Below are positions 25,801 to 35,665 of a DNA stretch of 64,000 nucleotides, piece by piece. The translations under genes and the position numbers were made by a program. The notes beneath the pieces are model-generated. The model did not search any database. It was not told where the DNA came from and saw only the letters and a list, made by a program, of their open reading frames with translations. Position 1 is the first letter of the stretch; each line of letters starts with the position of its first letter. This DNA comes from Hypericum androsaemum (taxonomy: Eukaryota; Streptophyta; Magnoliopsida; Malpighiales; Hypericaceae), in NCBI GenBank assembly GCA_963995505.1, contig OZ023182.1, positions 1,503,001 to 1,567,000 on the forward strand, written 5' to 3'.

Positions 25801-26037
25801 TCCGGCGAGGAGGTCGAACTTGAACAACTTCAAATTGTAATTAGGGAGCCAATCGAAAATGGGTACGAAATATTTCACCGCCTTCTTCACTTTTCCAACA
25901 GAATTCTCGTTCCTGAATTGCCTGAACGGGTCATCGGGGAAGAAGGTCTCCGAGCACTTGGACTTGAAAGTTTGCCGGAAACTTCTCGGGGTGGCGAAAC
26001 TCACTTGGTGGAAATTATTAGGAGCTTCCAAGGCCAT
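19876..26037 (-). CDS. SULTR3;5: Sulfate transporter group 3 protein (SULTR3;5-like), 12 exons
   Basis: Exons (minus): 26037-25722, 25105-24898, 24406-24235, 23541-23476, 22855-22742, 22234-22118, 22029-21903, 21482-21196, 21112-20922, 20761-20679, 20558-20482, 20064-19876. All introns are GT-AG, and the exons join to 648 codons plus stop with no frame break. The protein has the SLC26/SulP layout: a cytosolic N-terminus (ETFFPDDPF), a multi-span transport domain (SLAIPQGISYAKLA, LYSSFVPPFVYAVFG, FLSHSTITGFMGG, EGIAIGRSFA, NIVGSFTSCYLTTGPFSKTA) and a C-terminal STAS domain (about residues 500-630, with SSIDMTGLETL). The N-terminal FATPRSF and the SKYL region resemble SULTR3;5 more than SULTR3;1. 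Group 3 members include plastid sulfate carriers and a symplastic root-to-shoot sulfate partner; the role and membrane of this one are not visible from sequence. The STAS end is complete and no lesion is seen. Confidence 0.93.
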
Positions 26038-26140
26038 TCCAGAGAAGAATGTTGCAAATTAAGAGATGAGGTAGGAAGTTGTTCTCTTTGTAATGGAGAT
26101 TTGTGATCGTTACAAGTGGCGTTTGGTGGGTTTGGTTGCC

Positions 26141-26148
26141 ATTTATAG
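26141..26148 (-). promoter_or_regulatory. Putative TATA box of SULTR gene
   Basis: On the minus strand the sequence reads CTATAAAT, about 104 bp before the ATG at 26037. The spacing fits a leader of about 70-80 nt. Confidence 0.55.
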
Positions 26149-27730
26149 TGATAATGAGGAGGATAAGGATAATAATCGGCGAGGAAAATTGGAAATTGGG
26201 TAGGAAATGGTCTTCGTTTATTGGTTATCCACGCAAGTAAGTCAAAAAGTGACCTTCTTAAAATTATTTTCTGGTGAGAAAAAGTACTAATTGTTTACGG
26301 TTTTATTACACTTTGACCTTATTTCCATGATTTTCTAACTTCTTTTCTTGCGCCGGAGAGGATCAGATGATGGAAACGGTGGAAGTCACTGTTTAAGCAC
26401 GATCTTTTAGAATGGTTAATTTTACGACCTTAAAAATAGTTGGGGTTTTTTTAATAAATATAAATGTAATGCTAAGTGGTTTAATAATTAAGTTTGTGGA
26501 TACAACATTTGCTGATTTTCGTTTTCTACCCTTCTATTTTTTAACTACTTGCTATCTTAACGCCCACCGAACCGACTAATCTAATTTTGAGTTAAATATG
26601 ACTATTTGATAGTGACGAATATCTTTCTACTACTATTTAAAACTCGCGCGTTCATAAGTACTCTAACTCAAAATCTCTTGATTAAGCTAGAATAATTGCA
26701 CAAGAATTCTCGAGTTCGAGCTCCTCGGAACTCAACAATGTTATATATTTTTTGGAAAAAATTTGTCGCGACTCAAAATTATCACCAGACTTAAACTTGA
26801 ATTAATCGACATAATAATATTTCGAATAACATATAGTCTAAATAAAAACTAGAATAACTTCATTACCATCAATTACCAAACTTTAGTTTGCTTGCAGAGG
26901 ATCAAACCACAAGTTCTTCTTTCCGCGAATACTCAATAGAACCCAAATTTTAAAATGGAAATACAAAATAGTATACAAGAGAGAAATTTATCATGTCACG
27001 TGCATGCAATTTCGATGATAGCTACTAACTAGCTCTAGTGCCTACATTTCGACGTACAAATCAAACGTATAAAATGTGAATGCTTTTTTAATTGAACTCA
27101 TGAATCAAATTCAACTCCCATGTTTGAATTTAATACTATAATACTAATTATAAAAAAAACTATATCCCCAAAATTTATGGATTATACAATAATATAAGTC
27201 GCAAGTTATATTCTCCAACAATGGCTACCATGATTTAATCAGTGTTCTGACATAAGTTTCATCAATAAAAAATTTTACGTGTTTTTTATACTATATGGAG
27301 ACGAACATGTATAAGCATTTAACACGAATGCATTTTTAATAGTTCGAACTCGAGATATCTTGGTTAGACTAAAAATATGTCTTTAATAATTACAGAGTTG
27401 ATATAAGTGTTTGTTGGTAAATATAACAGCTATTGGACCCTACGTTTCTAGAAATAGAACAGCGCATGTGCTGTTTTACTTGTTTGGTGATCTGGGTTGT
27501 AGTTGATGAAAATGTCCAAACATCCATGCCTAACTTTCGTTTTCCTAATGACTATCTATGCACTTAGCGGCCAAGAAAAGATTTTCACCACTTGTTTATG
27601 TTTCGTATGCTTCTTCCCTGTTTCCATTTCTGGTCCTAATTTAGCCGATCGAACATGGCAGAACTAGGTAAATTTATCATGTCTTGGACTATCCAAATTC
27701 ACATGGAATGACTACCATCAAATAAAGTAA
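26149..27730. other. Intergenic, upstream of SULTR gene
   Basis: AT-rich DNA with no ORF of recognisable family. It includes the distal promoter of the minus-strand transporter gene. I found no repeat structure that I could delimit. Confidence 0.4.
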
Positions 27731-28135
27731 ATGATGACTGATGATAACAAATCTCTGGTGGTGTCCCACGACGCTACTCCTGTGCCTTTTTCGAGTTCGG
27801 ACTCCGCTCTTCTCAAGGAGCTTCAGTCAAGCCTATCTCCTCTCCTCCAGCTACTCTACGATGCTCCTCCACCCGTCCTCGATCAGCCCTCACGGGCACC
27901 GCGTCTCGGGTCTCAGGCGGCTGTTGAAGCGGTCGGGGTTGATATCGCTTCTTTGCTAAACGAGGGTGTGGCTGTTCTTGGTGGTTCCTCTTCTATCCAG
28001 AACTCTGCATCCTATGCAGATTGTGCTCGGCAATCCGTCAGGGTTTGGACCTGCTCAGGTAATTTCAGTAAGCCTATCATCACTAATGATCAAGCTATGG
28101 TGGACCAAAATGCTAAAACACGGGAACCAAAATAA
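27731..28135 (+). CDS. Unrecognised ORF, 134 codons
   Basis: An open frame with two adjacent Met codons encodes a Ser/Pro/Leu-rich start (LLKELQSSLSPLLQLL, then PPPV) and a tail containing SYADCARQSVRVW. Its base composition is more GC-rich than the surrounding DNA, which suggests real coding ancestry. The SYADCARQ part loosely resembles the beginning of plant LINE first ORFs, where an S/W-A-D-V-type motif occurs, so it may be a 5' LINE fragment; this is a weak inference. There is no identifiable domain, signal peptide or membrane segment, and it ends shortly before a minisatellite. Confidence 0.3.
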   Translation: MMTDDNKSLVVSHDATPVPFSSSDSALLKELQSSLSPLLQLLYDAPPPVLDQPSRAPRLGSQAAVEAVGVDIASLLNEGVAVLGGSSSIQNSASYADCARQSVRVWTCSGNFSKPIITNDQAMVDQNAKTREPK

Positions 28136-28141
28136 AAAAAG

Positions 28142-28295
28142 TCATGCGTACCAGTATCGTAAACAGGACATGCCATTGTTATAAAAACAAAAGCCAGTAT
28201 CACATAACGGTGCATGCCGGTATCGTAACTTGGGCATGCCAGTATCGTAACTTGGGCATGCCAGTATCATAAATAGGATATGCCAGTGCGGTCCT
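28142..28295. repeat. Minisatellite, about 22-bp unit
   Basis: The unit GCATGCCAGTATCGTAACTTGG starts at 28212, 28234, 28256 and about 28278, with degenerate copies to the left back to about 28142. The central two copies are nearly identical. Confidence 0.8.
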
Positions 28296-28836
28296 ATCTT
28301 CACTCCAAACCGTCCAAAATATTTTCTTCACTCCGGACTCAATCCACAACCATTAAGGTGAACTTTAACAATAATTAAACTCCGTTCAAATATATATTAA
28401 TTGTTATTGTAGATATATGGATATTATAACTATGAAAAATTTACCGCTATCCACATGACTAATTGATCAATCCCTCCATTCCCGAAAGGAAATGGAATGT
28501 GAGATCAATTCCCAACATTAATGGCAATAATGGAGACGAATTATATTATTAAACATGGAAAAGTTGAAATAACGGCGAGTAAGTGATTGTTAGCTTAAGA
28601 AACCATTAGTGGGAATTCCAAAAGTAATAAATAAACGAATAAAAAGAAAGGGGTCAAAACATATAAAGGGCACATCTTTATCACCTCCACAATGTTTCAA
28701 GGGACGGAGAAATATAATTGATTCTTTAATTGGAGTGCAAAAACGATTTTCATATGTTACACGCAGAAATACTCATATGGTTCGCACTCTACTCTTATCT
28801 TACGGGTCAAAAATATATTAATTTTGACTTGGTCTA

Positions 28837-29030
28837 AGGTAGGGTATGAACATGTTTAGAAGTAAGGTCCAGGGAATTCTTTTAAGAGATAATTACTGAG
28901 AGGACCCTATGATATAGTCAAATAGACTCTGGAGACCCTGTAGTTTTCTTACTAATTACTGACTATACCCTGGAGTTCTGTCAGTAATTATCTCTTCTTC
29001 TAAACATGGACCTATACTCGTACCCTACCC
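28837..29030. repeat. Imperfect foldback element, about 195 bp
   Basis: Outer arms GGTAGGGTAT...AACATGTTTA and TAAACATGG...GTACCCTACC are roughly complementary. An inner pair, AGAGATAATTACTGA (about 28885) and TCAGTAATTATCTCT (about 28980), is exactly complementary. This suggests a small MITE or foldback; I could not define a target duplication. Confidence 0.5.
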
Positions 29031-29060
29031 TAAACCTACCCTACCCTAAACCTACCCTTA
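29021..29060. repeat. Short telomere-like direct repeat (CCCTAAA-containing)
   Basis: TACCCTACCCTAAACC occurs twice in tandem (29021-29036, 29037-29052) and is followed by TACCCTTA. It contains the plant telomere unit CCCTAAA twice, interleaved with CCCTA. Confidence 0.6.
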
Positions 29061-30058
29061 CTTTTTTACCTTACTCTAGTTAGACCCTATGATAAAAGAA
29101 AGAGTAACACACAATGCAAGAATCTAAAAACCTAACCGCAGGGGGACGCAACTGTCAAGATTTGATGTTTCTTTAATTTTTTATTGAATATTAATGTGTA
29201 ACGTAGTAGATGTCTTAAATTTATTTAAATTTCTTTTAAAAATTAATTTTGTAATTAAAAATTATCAAAAATAGAACGTCAAATGGTCAGACCCTAGAGA
29301 TCTTGAGTCTCTTGGAAGGTAGAATATGAGTCTAACAATATAAATTTGTAGGATCGAGAGTAGGATATGAATCAAATTCCAAAAATAAAAGTATGAGTAG
29401 AGTTCTGTTAATATTCTACCTACCCCACCTATTACGTTCCCTATCTTACACCATAAATCTTATTGAATATAGCAAATATTATACACTTTTTATATACTTT
29501 GAGACCAAAGTGTAATTTTCCGAACTCAACTATCGGATATTGCCTCCCTCAGTTACCCCGAAAGGCCAAACATAACACATGAGCTAGGCCGTGTCATTTA
29601 CGTCCAATGAACACCTCTATATATATATATATATATATACGAAATTAAATACAATATTTCGATAATAATATCATATGCGTAATCCATTCTCCTAACTAAA
29701 GATATTTTTAACTCATTATTGTTATTATTACTAGTTAGCACAGAATCTAAAAAACATGTACGTGTAGCACAAGTCAACCAATTAATCGAACCGCGGCTTT
29801 CAGCTGGAAGATTCATTCGGACATCAAGATGGACTGGTTGAAATCGCGTGGAGATAGGGAGTAGTAGTATCAGTTTTGGTTTCAATCTAATGATTACTGA
29901 TCATATTGTCATCCAGCACGTCACGCATATTATTTTTCCAAAGTTTGAATTATCAAATCTAAAATTTTGAGATAGTACGTTTAATTTATCAAAGAATACT
30001 TACCCTAATGATATAAGAGAATGGTGGAATGAACATAGTTCAAATCTTGTACATGACA
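29061..30058. other. Intergenic region with (TA)n microsatellite
   Basis: No gene is recognised. A perfect (TA)11 tract lies at 29618-29639. The open frame on the minus strand at 29885-29598 shows no family features. The left part is AT-rich, with scattered G/T-rich pieces resembling the nearby foldback. Confidence 0.45.
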
Positions 30059-30067
30059 TAAAATCTA
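30059..30067. repeat. 9-bp target-site duplication, left copy (TAAAATCTA)
   Basis: TAAAATCTA precedes the left MULE terminus at 30068 and is repeated exactly at 32272-32280. Confidence 0.88.
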
Positions 30068-30639
30068 GGATAAATTACGCTCATGCCTCTGGTGTTTGGT
30101 ATATTTCACACTCGCTCCTCTGTATTTCGGTAATCGATTAAAAACTTCCTAAAGTTTAGTTTTATTATACTCTCAGGCCCCCCGCTGACGTCAACAACTA
30201 TTTTATTATTATTTTAAATCCTAAAATGACTATTCTGTTGGAGAATTGGTTTATTAACCAAGGAAGAGATGGCCCAATACAACTGAGTGTATTGGGCTTT
30301 GGCCCTAATATTTAATTAGAGGGAGAATCCTAATTAAATATAATAACTAAGTAATTAGTGGGTAACTTTGAGCTAATTTAATTGAAGGTCACACCAATTG
30401 ATTTTGGGTGTTTGTGAGATCAATACGAAGCTCGTTGATAGAGCTTCGTAACGATATATAACACTTGCAAAAATCTAATTCTCGGGGTGAATGAAAATTG
30501 GCTTTAAAGTGGTATGGTTGTTATTAAAATAAGCACAATCCCACATTGGTTAGCGCACCATGCTGAGACAAGTTTATAAGGGACTAGAAGTCTAGCATGG
30601 GTAAACTGATGGAGAAGGGAGAAGCTCCTCGCGCCGTCC

Positions 30640-30760
30640 GTCCGTCCGTCCATCCGGCTCGGCTCGGCACGGCACGCACGCACGCACGCACGCGCGCGCG
30701 TGCGCCCCGCCCCGTCCCGGGCCGGGCCGGGCTCGGGCTCGGGTGCAGGTTGCGGGATTG
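30640..30760. repeat. GC-rich simple-sequence block within LTR
   Basis: Short tandem runs follow one another: CGTC, CGGCT, CACG, a CG-alternating run and CCGGG/CTCGGG. Local GC content is far above the rest of the LTR. The long open frames on both strands here are composition artefacts. Confidence 0.75.
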
Positions 30761-31052
30761 TGGGTTTGTGGGAATTGTTCCAGGGCCCAGTTCTTTTTAG
30801 AACTGGGCCGGACTTGTTGTAGCGATCCTAGGCCCAAAAAGTCCTCAGGGCTTCTTGGACTTCCGTTTGGACAAGCCCACGTTCTGGAACCTTCTCTTGC
30901 CAGCTGCCATTTGAATTTAAATTCGAATTTTAAATTCATGAGAGTAACAGCCTATTTATGTTGGGGGTTTTATGGGTCTTGTAACAGCCCATTTAATGGG
31001 TGGGTTAATGGCCCTATTAAATCCGGATTTGGCTGTTGGAGGTCCAAGGCTG

Positions 31053-31062
31053 CCTATAAAAG
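31053..31062 (+). promoter_or_regulatory. LTR TATA box
   Basis: CTATAAAAGG inside the solo LTR, followed by a pyrimidine-rich CTCTC/TTCC leader, is typical of a plant LTR promoter. It is the basis for the plus orientation given to the LTR. Confidence 0.5.
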
Positions 31063-31485
31063 GAGCCCACCTCCTTCATTCCAAATCATCCCAGCTCTCA
31101 CTCTTCCTTGAGCTCTCTACTTCTCCCTCCATAGCATAGCTTTTCTCTCTTTCATTTGTGTCGGAGTTCTAAGGCTACGAAAGATTCGAAAGGTGTGCTA
31201 TAATGCTTCCTATAGTACTCGTGGTTGGGCGTTGTACCTTGGGAGCTCTATTATCCACGGAGGCCTGAAGCATATAGGCGGGTAATAAGAGTTTAAGGGC
31301 ACACGGTTAAACTGTGGCCTCGTCCAGGATTCAATCCGAAGTCCTAAGACGAAGGTGTTACACACTTACCTACAAGTGTGATCGTGAGCATTCTCTAAAA
31401 CCTTCTCTTTATATGCTTACGATTTATATTCACGTACTCATACCATGATTTACTAATATTTGTCTATCATATTCTACCCCTATGG

Positions 31486-32095
31486 CCGTCTCCTACCTTT
31501 CCTCCGCGACCCGTCAGTTTTTTGGCCACCCTCCGGTCAATTTTTCGACACCGGCAACTCCTGCTCCCCGCCGGAGCACATCCTTCCCTGGAGAAGGACG
31601 ATGCCTTCTCCACCTCCCTCGGCAACCATAAGCTTGATGAAGACCTCTTCTCCCTCGAGATTCCCATGGTCGGGAACCCGAATGAGGACGAGCATGCCGA
31701 CATGGAGGGAGAGGGTAGGGAAGATGAGGAGCCCAAAGAAGTGGAGAGCACGACAAGGAGACAACCCAAAGCATTAACGAGGACGGTGTTCCTTGCGTAG
31801 AAATTGGGTATTTTTTACCATCGTCGAGAGTTTCTTGGTCTATTCAGGTCGAATCTCAATACCAGAAGATGGTCGTTCACAGAGCTTCTCAGATCTGGAA
31901 GATGATGAGGGCGGGTTCTACTCAGTCGCCGAGGCAAATGACGAGGGCTGTGGAGCATATCATCAATGTCGTGGAGGGCGGGTTCTTCACAGTCGCCGAC
32001 TAGTTTGGTCCACCGTCGCCCTTTTTGAAGCCACCGGTGTGGGGGGTGATCGGTGGAAGGAGAGGAGAAGGAGAGAGATAAAATTAAATAATTAA
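31486..32095 (+). pseudogene. Probable captured gene fragment inside MULE
   Basis: The segment is GC-rich compared with the MULE arms and has short overlapping open frames on both strands; one on plus, at 31522-31800, is acidic near its end (NEDEHADMEGEG). A stretch around 31629-31660 (cctcttctccctcgag) recurs near 61268 next to a similar acidic frame, so both may derive from one host gene. I do not recognise that gene with confidence, and stops and frame changes argue against function. Confidence 0.35.
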
Positions 32096-32280
32096 TTATT
32101 TTTTATAGAGGGTAGAAAAGTCATTTTTCTGAAAAAAATTATTGATGACGTCAGCGAGGGGCCCGAGAGTATAATAAAACCAAATTTTGGGGAGTTTTTA
32201 ATCGATTACCGAAATACAGGGGAGCAAATGTGAAATATACCAAATATCAAGGGCCTAAGCATAATTTACCCTAAAATCTA

Positions 32281-33238
32281 CTTATAAAAAAGTTTTTAAT
32301 CTATTACATATATAGAGTTCATAGATTTCTCAAATCTAATGAGCTTTTCGTAAGAAGTTTATTGAATCTGAATTTACACGTTTTGCATTATGTGTCGGGA
32401 ACGAGGTTGAATACTTTACCTCACATGTCATATTATCCAGTCATCAAATTCCACGCCTAACCTGGCAGCATTTGACAAGTTAAGCCAGAGATTTGACAAC
32501 AAAAACGGCTACACCACTATATCAATCATCGACAAATGCTATGGTGGTCAGAGTAATCCATTGAATCTGGAGCTGACTAAGCTCTGAACGGGCAACTTAC
32601 CCCTTAAGGTAGAGGCTTTCCTTTGGACTGCCATGCAGGGGCGACTCTCTACCAAAGTCAATTTGATAAGGATGCACAGGCTTGCTGAGGGGATAGTATG
32701 TTAGAGAAAGTGTGGTATGCTTTCTTAAGGTGTGTCCATATGGGATATATGACATTTCATAAACTATATGATCTTCTATAATACGTCATGCGATTAATAA
32801 TTTTTTCTACATTCTATTTTCTTATGGGTCAGAGAATAGTTAATTTGGTCTCATTCGCTTACAAATCTATATGAACAAGATCTTTTTGTGTATTTAGACT
32901 CACTAGTCTAACTATGCCGATCGATGCTAGTTTTGGACTAAGTTGTAAATTGGTGTACATATTTTGGTGATATAAATTACTTGTAAAAAATGTCAATAAA
33001 TGTGGGCCCGTTAATTGAAATTTTTTAATAAAATATTAAAGTCTCTGTACCGAATCCAAAACTTTTAGTTAATTCGAAATTAAAATTTTGAACATAACAA
33101 TATTAAATACCAGATTAATAGATTCGAATGTGAGGTTATATTATCTAAAAGAAAGTTAACTAGCATGTGTTGTGTTCCGGAAGGCAATAACCGGGCTTCC
33201 GCGGGAAAGTTATACGGGCCTGGTTTTGTCTGTTTCGA
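32281..33238. other. Intergenic, contains a LINE fragment
   Basis: AT-rich spacer between two MULEs. The only recognisable content is a short LINE zf-RVT remnant at 32586-32705; nothing else is interpretable. Confidence 0.45.
32586..32705 (+). pseudogene. LINE zf-RVT fragment
   Basis: The plus strand reads NLPLKVEAFLWTAMQGRLST followed by NLIRMHRL and a stop. This matches the conserved W-x-LP-x-K-x-x-x-F-x-W block of the plant LINE zf-RVT domain. It is an isolated piece of about 40 codons with no flanking reverse transcriptase, hence an old relic. Confidence 0.7.
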
Positions 33239-33247
33239 TTAACCAAA
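33239..33247. repeat. 9-bp target-site duplication, left copy (TTAACCAAA)
   Basis: TTAACCAAA before the element matches TTAACTAAA at 34693-34701 in 8 of 9 positions. Confidence 0.7.
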
Positions 33248-34692
33248 GAGAAAAGTTTACTGGTATTGCTCAAAATTATTTTAATATTTTATGGTAAAAA
33301 ATTGATTAATCGAGTTATACTTATTTCAATTAACATTAAAAAGGTTCACGGACAGTTGTCAGAACCCTATCCCTATCCATCCTGCTCAAACACTGCCCGA
33401 CCATGTAGAACAGCCACATCAGCATCTGTTGATGAGGTGGCACCATCTCTCTCCTCCTCCCCCCTCTGTCTCATCTTCTTCCTCCTTAGAAATCAAATCA
33501 ATTAAAAACTAAAATCAACAATTGACCCTCTTCATTTTTTTCCCTAGAACTCTCGGGGTTGTCCTCTTTCAAGAAAAGAACTCAAATTTCCAACTCCATG
33601 GAATACCCATCTCCAACTCCATCCATCGTAAAGCTTTAATAAAATACATAGGTGAAATGCATACGGTGCTAGTGAGTGTTTCATCCCTGCGCTTCTAGAT
33701 GTCATCGAAACTTGCTTGGCTCAGTTGCTTTATTAATGAATTGGGATTAAACCCTAATCTCAATTGAATAAACCCTACTCCCACCAGCGAGAGAATCCCA
33801 AACGAACAAACCCTAATCTCACCGGCGAGAGAATTCTCCAAATGGATTTTGCCCCGATTTTGACTGGGTTCGAGAAACGAATTGGCTTCTTAGACTCGAG
33901 AGAACTGGCTTCCTGGATTCGACGTGGAGGTGCTAAAGGCCATCAGGCTGCAGCCAATATTCTCCGGCGAAAGATTCGTCGCTCCGGCTACCGCGTTCAG
34001 ATCCAGAGATACCAGGCGACGACGGTCGAGCTTGATGATGGTCTCCCCGCGGTGGATAGTCTCGCCGTTGTTGATCGATGACTCGCCATGGAGCTTTTCT
34101 GACGGAGAGAGTTTGTGGAGTTTGTCGGTGACGAAAACTACAAGACGGAGCTATCCTTGAGGGTTTCACTGCCTGTTGGGTCTCGGTGGGCCTGTCACTC
34201 AGGGTCTATGTTGGGTCTCGAGGGAGAGGGAGTTGCTTAGAAAGTGGACGAGGCCGGTGACGGCGGCGAACATCCTGGGTTGCTGGGATTTTTTGCGAAG
34301 AGTTAAGCATTGGTTTTTGACTATTGATTTGTGAAATTTATGCTTAATTGGTTAAGTTTTGAATGCTTTATTTGTCGAGTCAAGGTGGGTGTTTGCTTAA
34401 TTCTGGTGTGCCAATTGGATTGAGAGTAGATGAATGTCAAGGTTGAAGATGGAGAAGAGGGGAAAAAAGAGGGGGAAGGAGGAGAGAGATGGTGCCATGT
34501 CATCAGCAGATGCTGATGTGGCTGTTCCACATGGCCGGGCAGCATTCGGACAGGATGGGTAGGGTTCAGATAGCTGCCCGTGGCCTTTTTGATGTTAATT
34601 ACAATAAGTATGACTCAATTGATTAATTTTTTACCGCAAAGTACTAAAGTAATTTTGGGCTATACCACATAGTACTAAAGTAGACTTTTTCC
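33248..34692. mobile_element. MULE, same TIR family as the 17.3-kb Pack-MULE
   Basis: Arms of roughly 230 bp (left 33248-about 33480, right about 34460-34692) are homologous to those of the 17345-18622 element. They share GGTAAAAAATTGATTAATCG, the run of CCGGGCAG-type motifs and the CATCAGCAGATGCTGATG palindromic inner part. The left arm lacks about 12 bp near its tip (the TTAGTAC stretch of the right arm), so the termini are asymmetric. An imperfect 9-bp target duplication supports Mutator-type insertion. The interior has no transposase and is unrelated to the IDD capture in the sister element. Confidence 0.82.
33764..34081 (+). pseudogene. Open frame inside MULE, possible captured sequence
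   Basis: A 105-codon open frame includes FEKRIGFLDSRELASWIRRG. The interior shows AACCCTAAT-type leader sequence and GC-rich CCGGCGA motifs, which look like the 5' end of a host gene (leader plus first exon). I do not recognise the protein. It is more likely captured DNA than a gene, because it lies wholly between MULE arms. Confidence 0.3.
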
Positions 34693-34701
34693 TTAACTAA
34701 A

Positions 34702-35665
34702 TGTACAGTTTAACTACAAGCACTCGGATAGATATACCAACGAGCAAGTGAGCACTTATATACCAAATACTATTTGGATAAAATTGTTCTAATTTAAATA
34801 ATAGATATGAGTTTGAGGTTTTAAGAATATATTAGTTTTAAATATTTGTTTAAAAGCTATGTCATCTTATAAAGATTCTTACCCGACTAATTATTTTAAA
34901 AAAATTTAGCTGACTTGAACGGCATAAACAAAATAATATTTGCTGAAAGAATTTTGTCATTTTCCAAATATTCTTACCCAACTACTTATTAAAAAGATTC
35001 TTACCCGGCTTGAATGGTATAAAAAAAATACTCAGATACAAGGGAGCCTTTTGTTTTAACCAAAGTTTAAAGTTTGAGATATTAATGTTGAATATTTATC
35101 GAAGATCTTTGGTACCATTAAAAAAATATTTAAGTTGAAACAAGTCGATTTAGTTAAAGAGCGGATAAAAAAATCAGAGGAAAATTTCTCGTCGATCTAT
35201 CTTCTTTCTTCGGGAAGTTTCTTGCAATCTTCTTCGTCTTTCTCGTTTCTTGATATGGTAACAGCCATAGAAAAAAAAAAGTTCTAGCCGTTTCCTCCCT
35301 GAAGTGTTAGCCTGTATTTTTTTTTTGAACGGTAAGTGTGAGCCTGTATCTGGAGCTGATGTTAGTTTTCCAGCCAGCATGGAATATGATTTTCTTCTCC
35401 CGACTCCAAAACCTGAACTCTGATTTTGACATATTTAAATTACACAGTATGGTAATTTTCCAATGATACAAATCAATGAATTAGATATAATCTTTTTATG
35501 GTGATACATATCTCAGATTTGAATTTATTGTACAAAAATTCAATTCAATTCAAATAGCTACTATTATTGGATGCTGAAACCAGAAATTACATATTCTTGG
35601 TATTATTCAAATAGCAAAGCAACGTTCTTACTATGAAACAATATCAATTAGATGAATCGGGAGCT
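34702..35665. other. Intergenic, AT-rich
   Basis: No gene is recognised. It includes two similar TTCTTACCCG segments near 34870 and 34970-35010 and, toward the right, the 3' region of the glycine-rich-protein gene. Confidence 0.4.

Larger units (their letters stand above)
30236..31469 (+). mobile_element. Solo LTR, 1,234 bp
   Basis: It begins TGTTGGAGAATTGG and ends TGTCTATCA, the TG...CA limits of an LTR, and is flanked by the perfect 5-bp duplication TATTC (30231-30235 and 31470-31474). No internal retrotransposon sequence, primer-binding site or second LTR is present, so it is a solo LTR left by LTR-LTR recombination. A promoter-like CTATAAAAGG lies near 31053. Orientation is inferred from that box and from the terminal polarity. 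The middle contains a very GC-rich simple-sequence block (about 30640-30760). Confidence 0.85.
30068..32271. mobile_element. Mutator-like element (MULE) with nested solo LTR
   Basis: Termini read GGATAAATTACGCTCATGCC on the left and the near-complement of it on the right, with inverted repeats of roughly 175 bp and a perfect 9-bp target duplication TAAAATCTA. There is no transposase. A solo LTR (30236-31469) sits inside the inner end of the left inverted repeat. Removing it with one copy of its 5-bp duplication restores AAAATGACTATTCTACCC, which pairs with the right arm (AAAATGACTTTTCTACCC on the opposite strand). The remaining interior, about 31486-32095, is GC-rich and may be captured gene sequence. 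Confidence 0.87.

Noticed and set aside
28142..28295. CRISPR-like array
   Set aside because: The 22-bp units are directly abutting with no spacers and the genome is a plant; it is a minisatellite.
30592..30939. Overlapping open frames on both strands at 30.6-31.1 kb
   Set aside because: They lie in the GC-rich simple-sequence block of a solo LTR and show composition-driven Arg/Ala/Pro content without any family motif.
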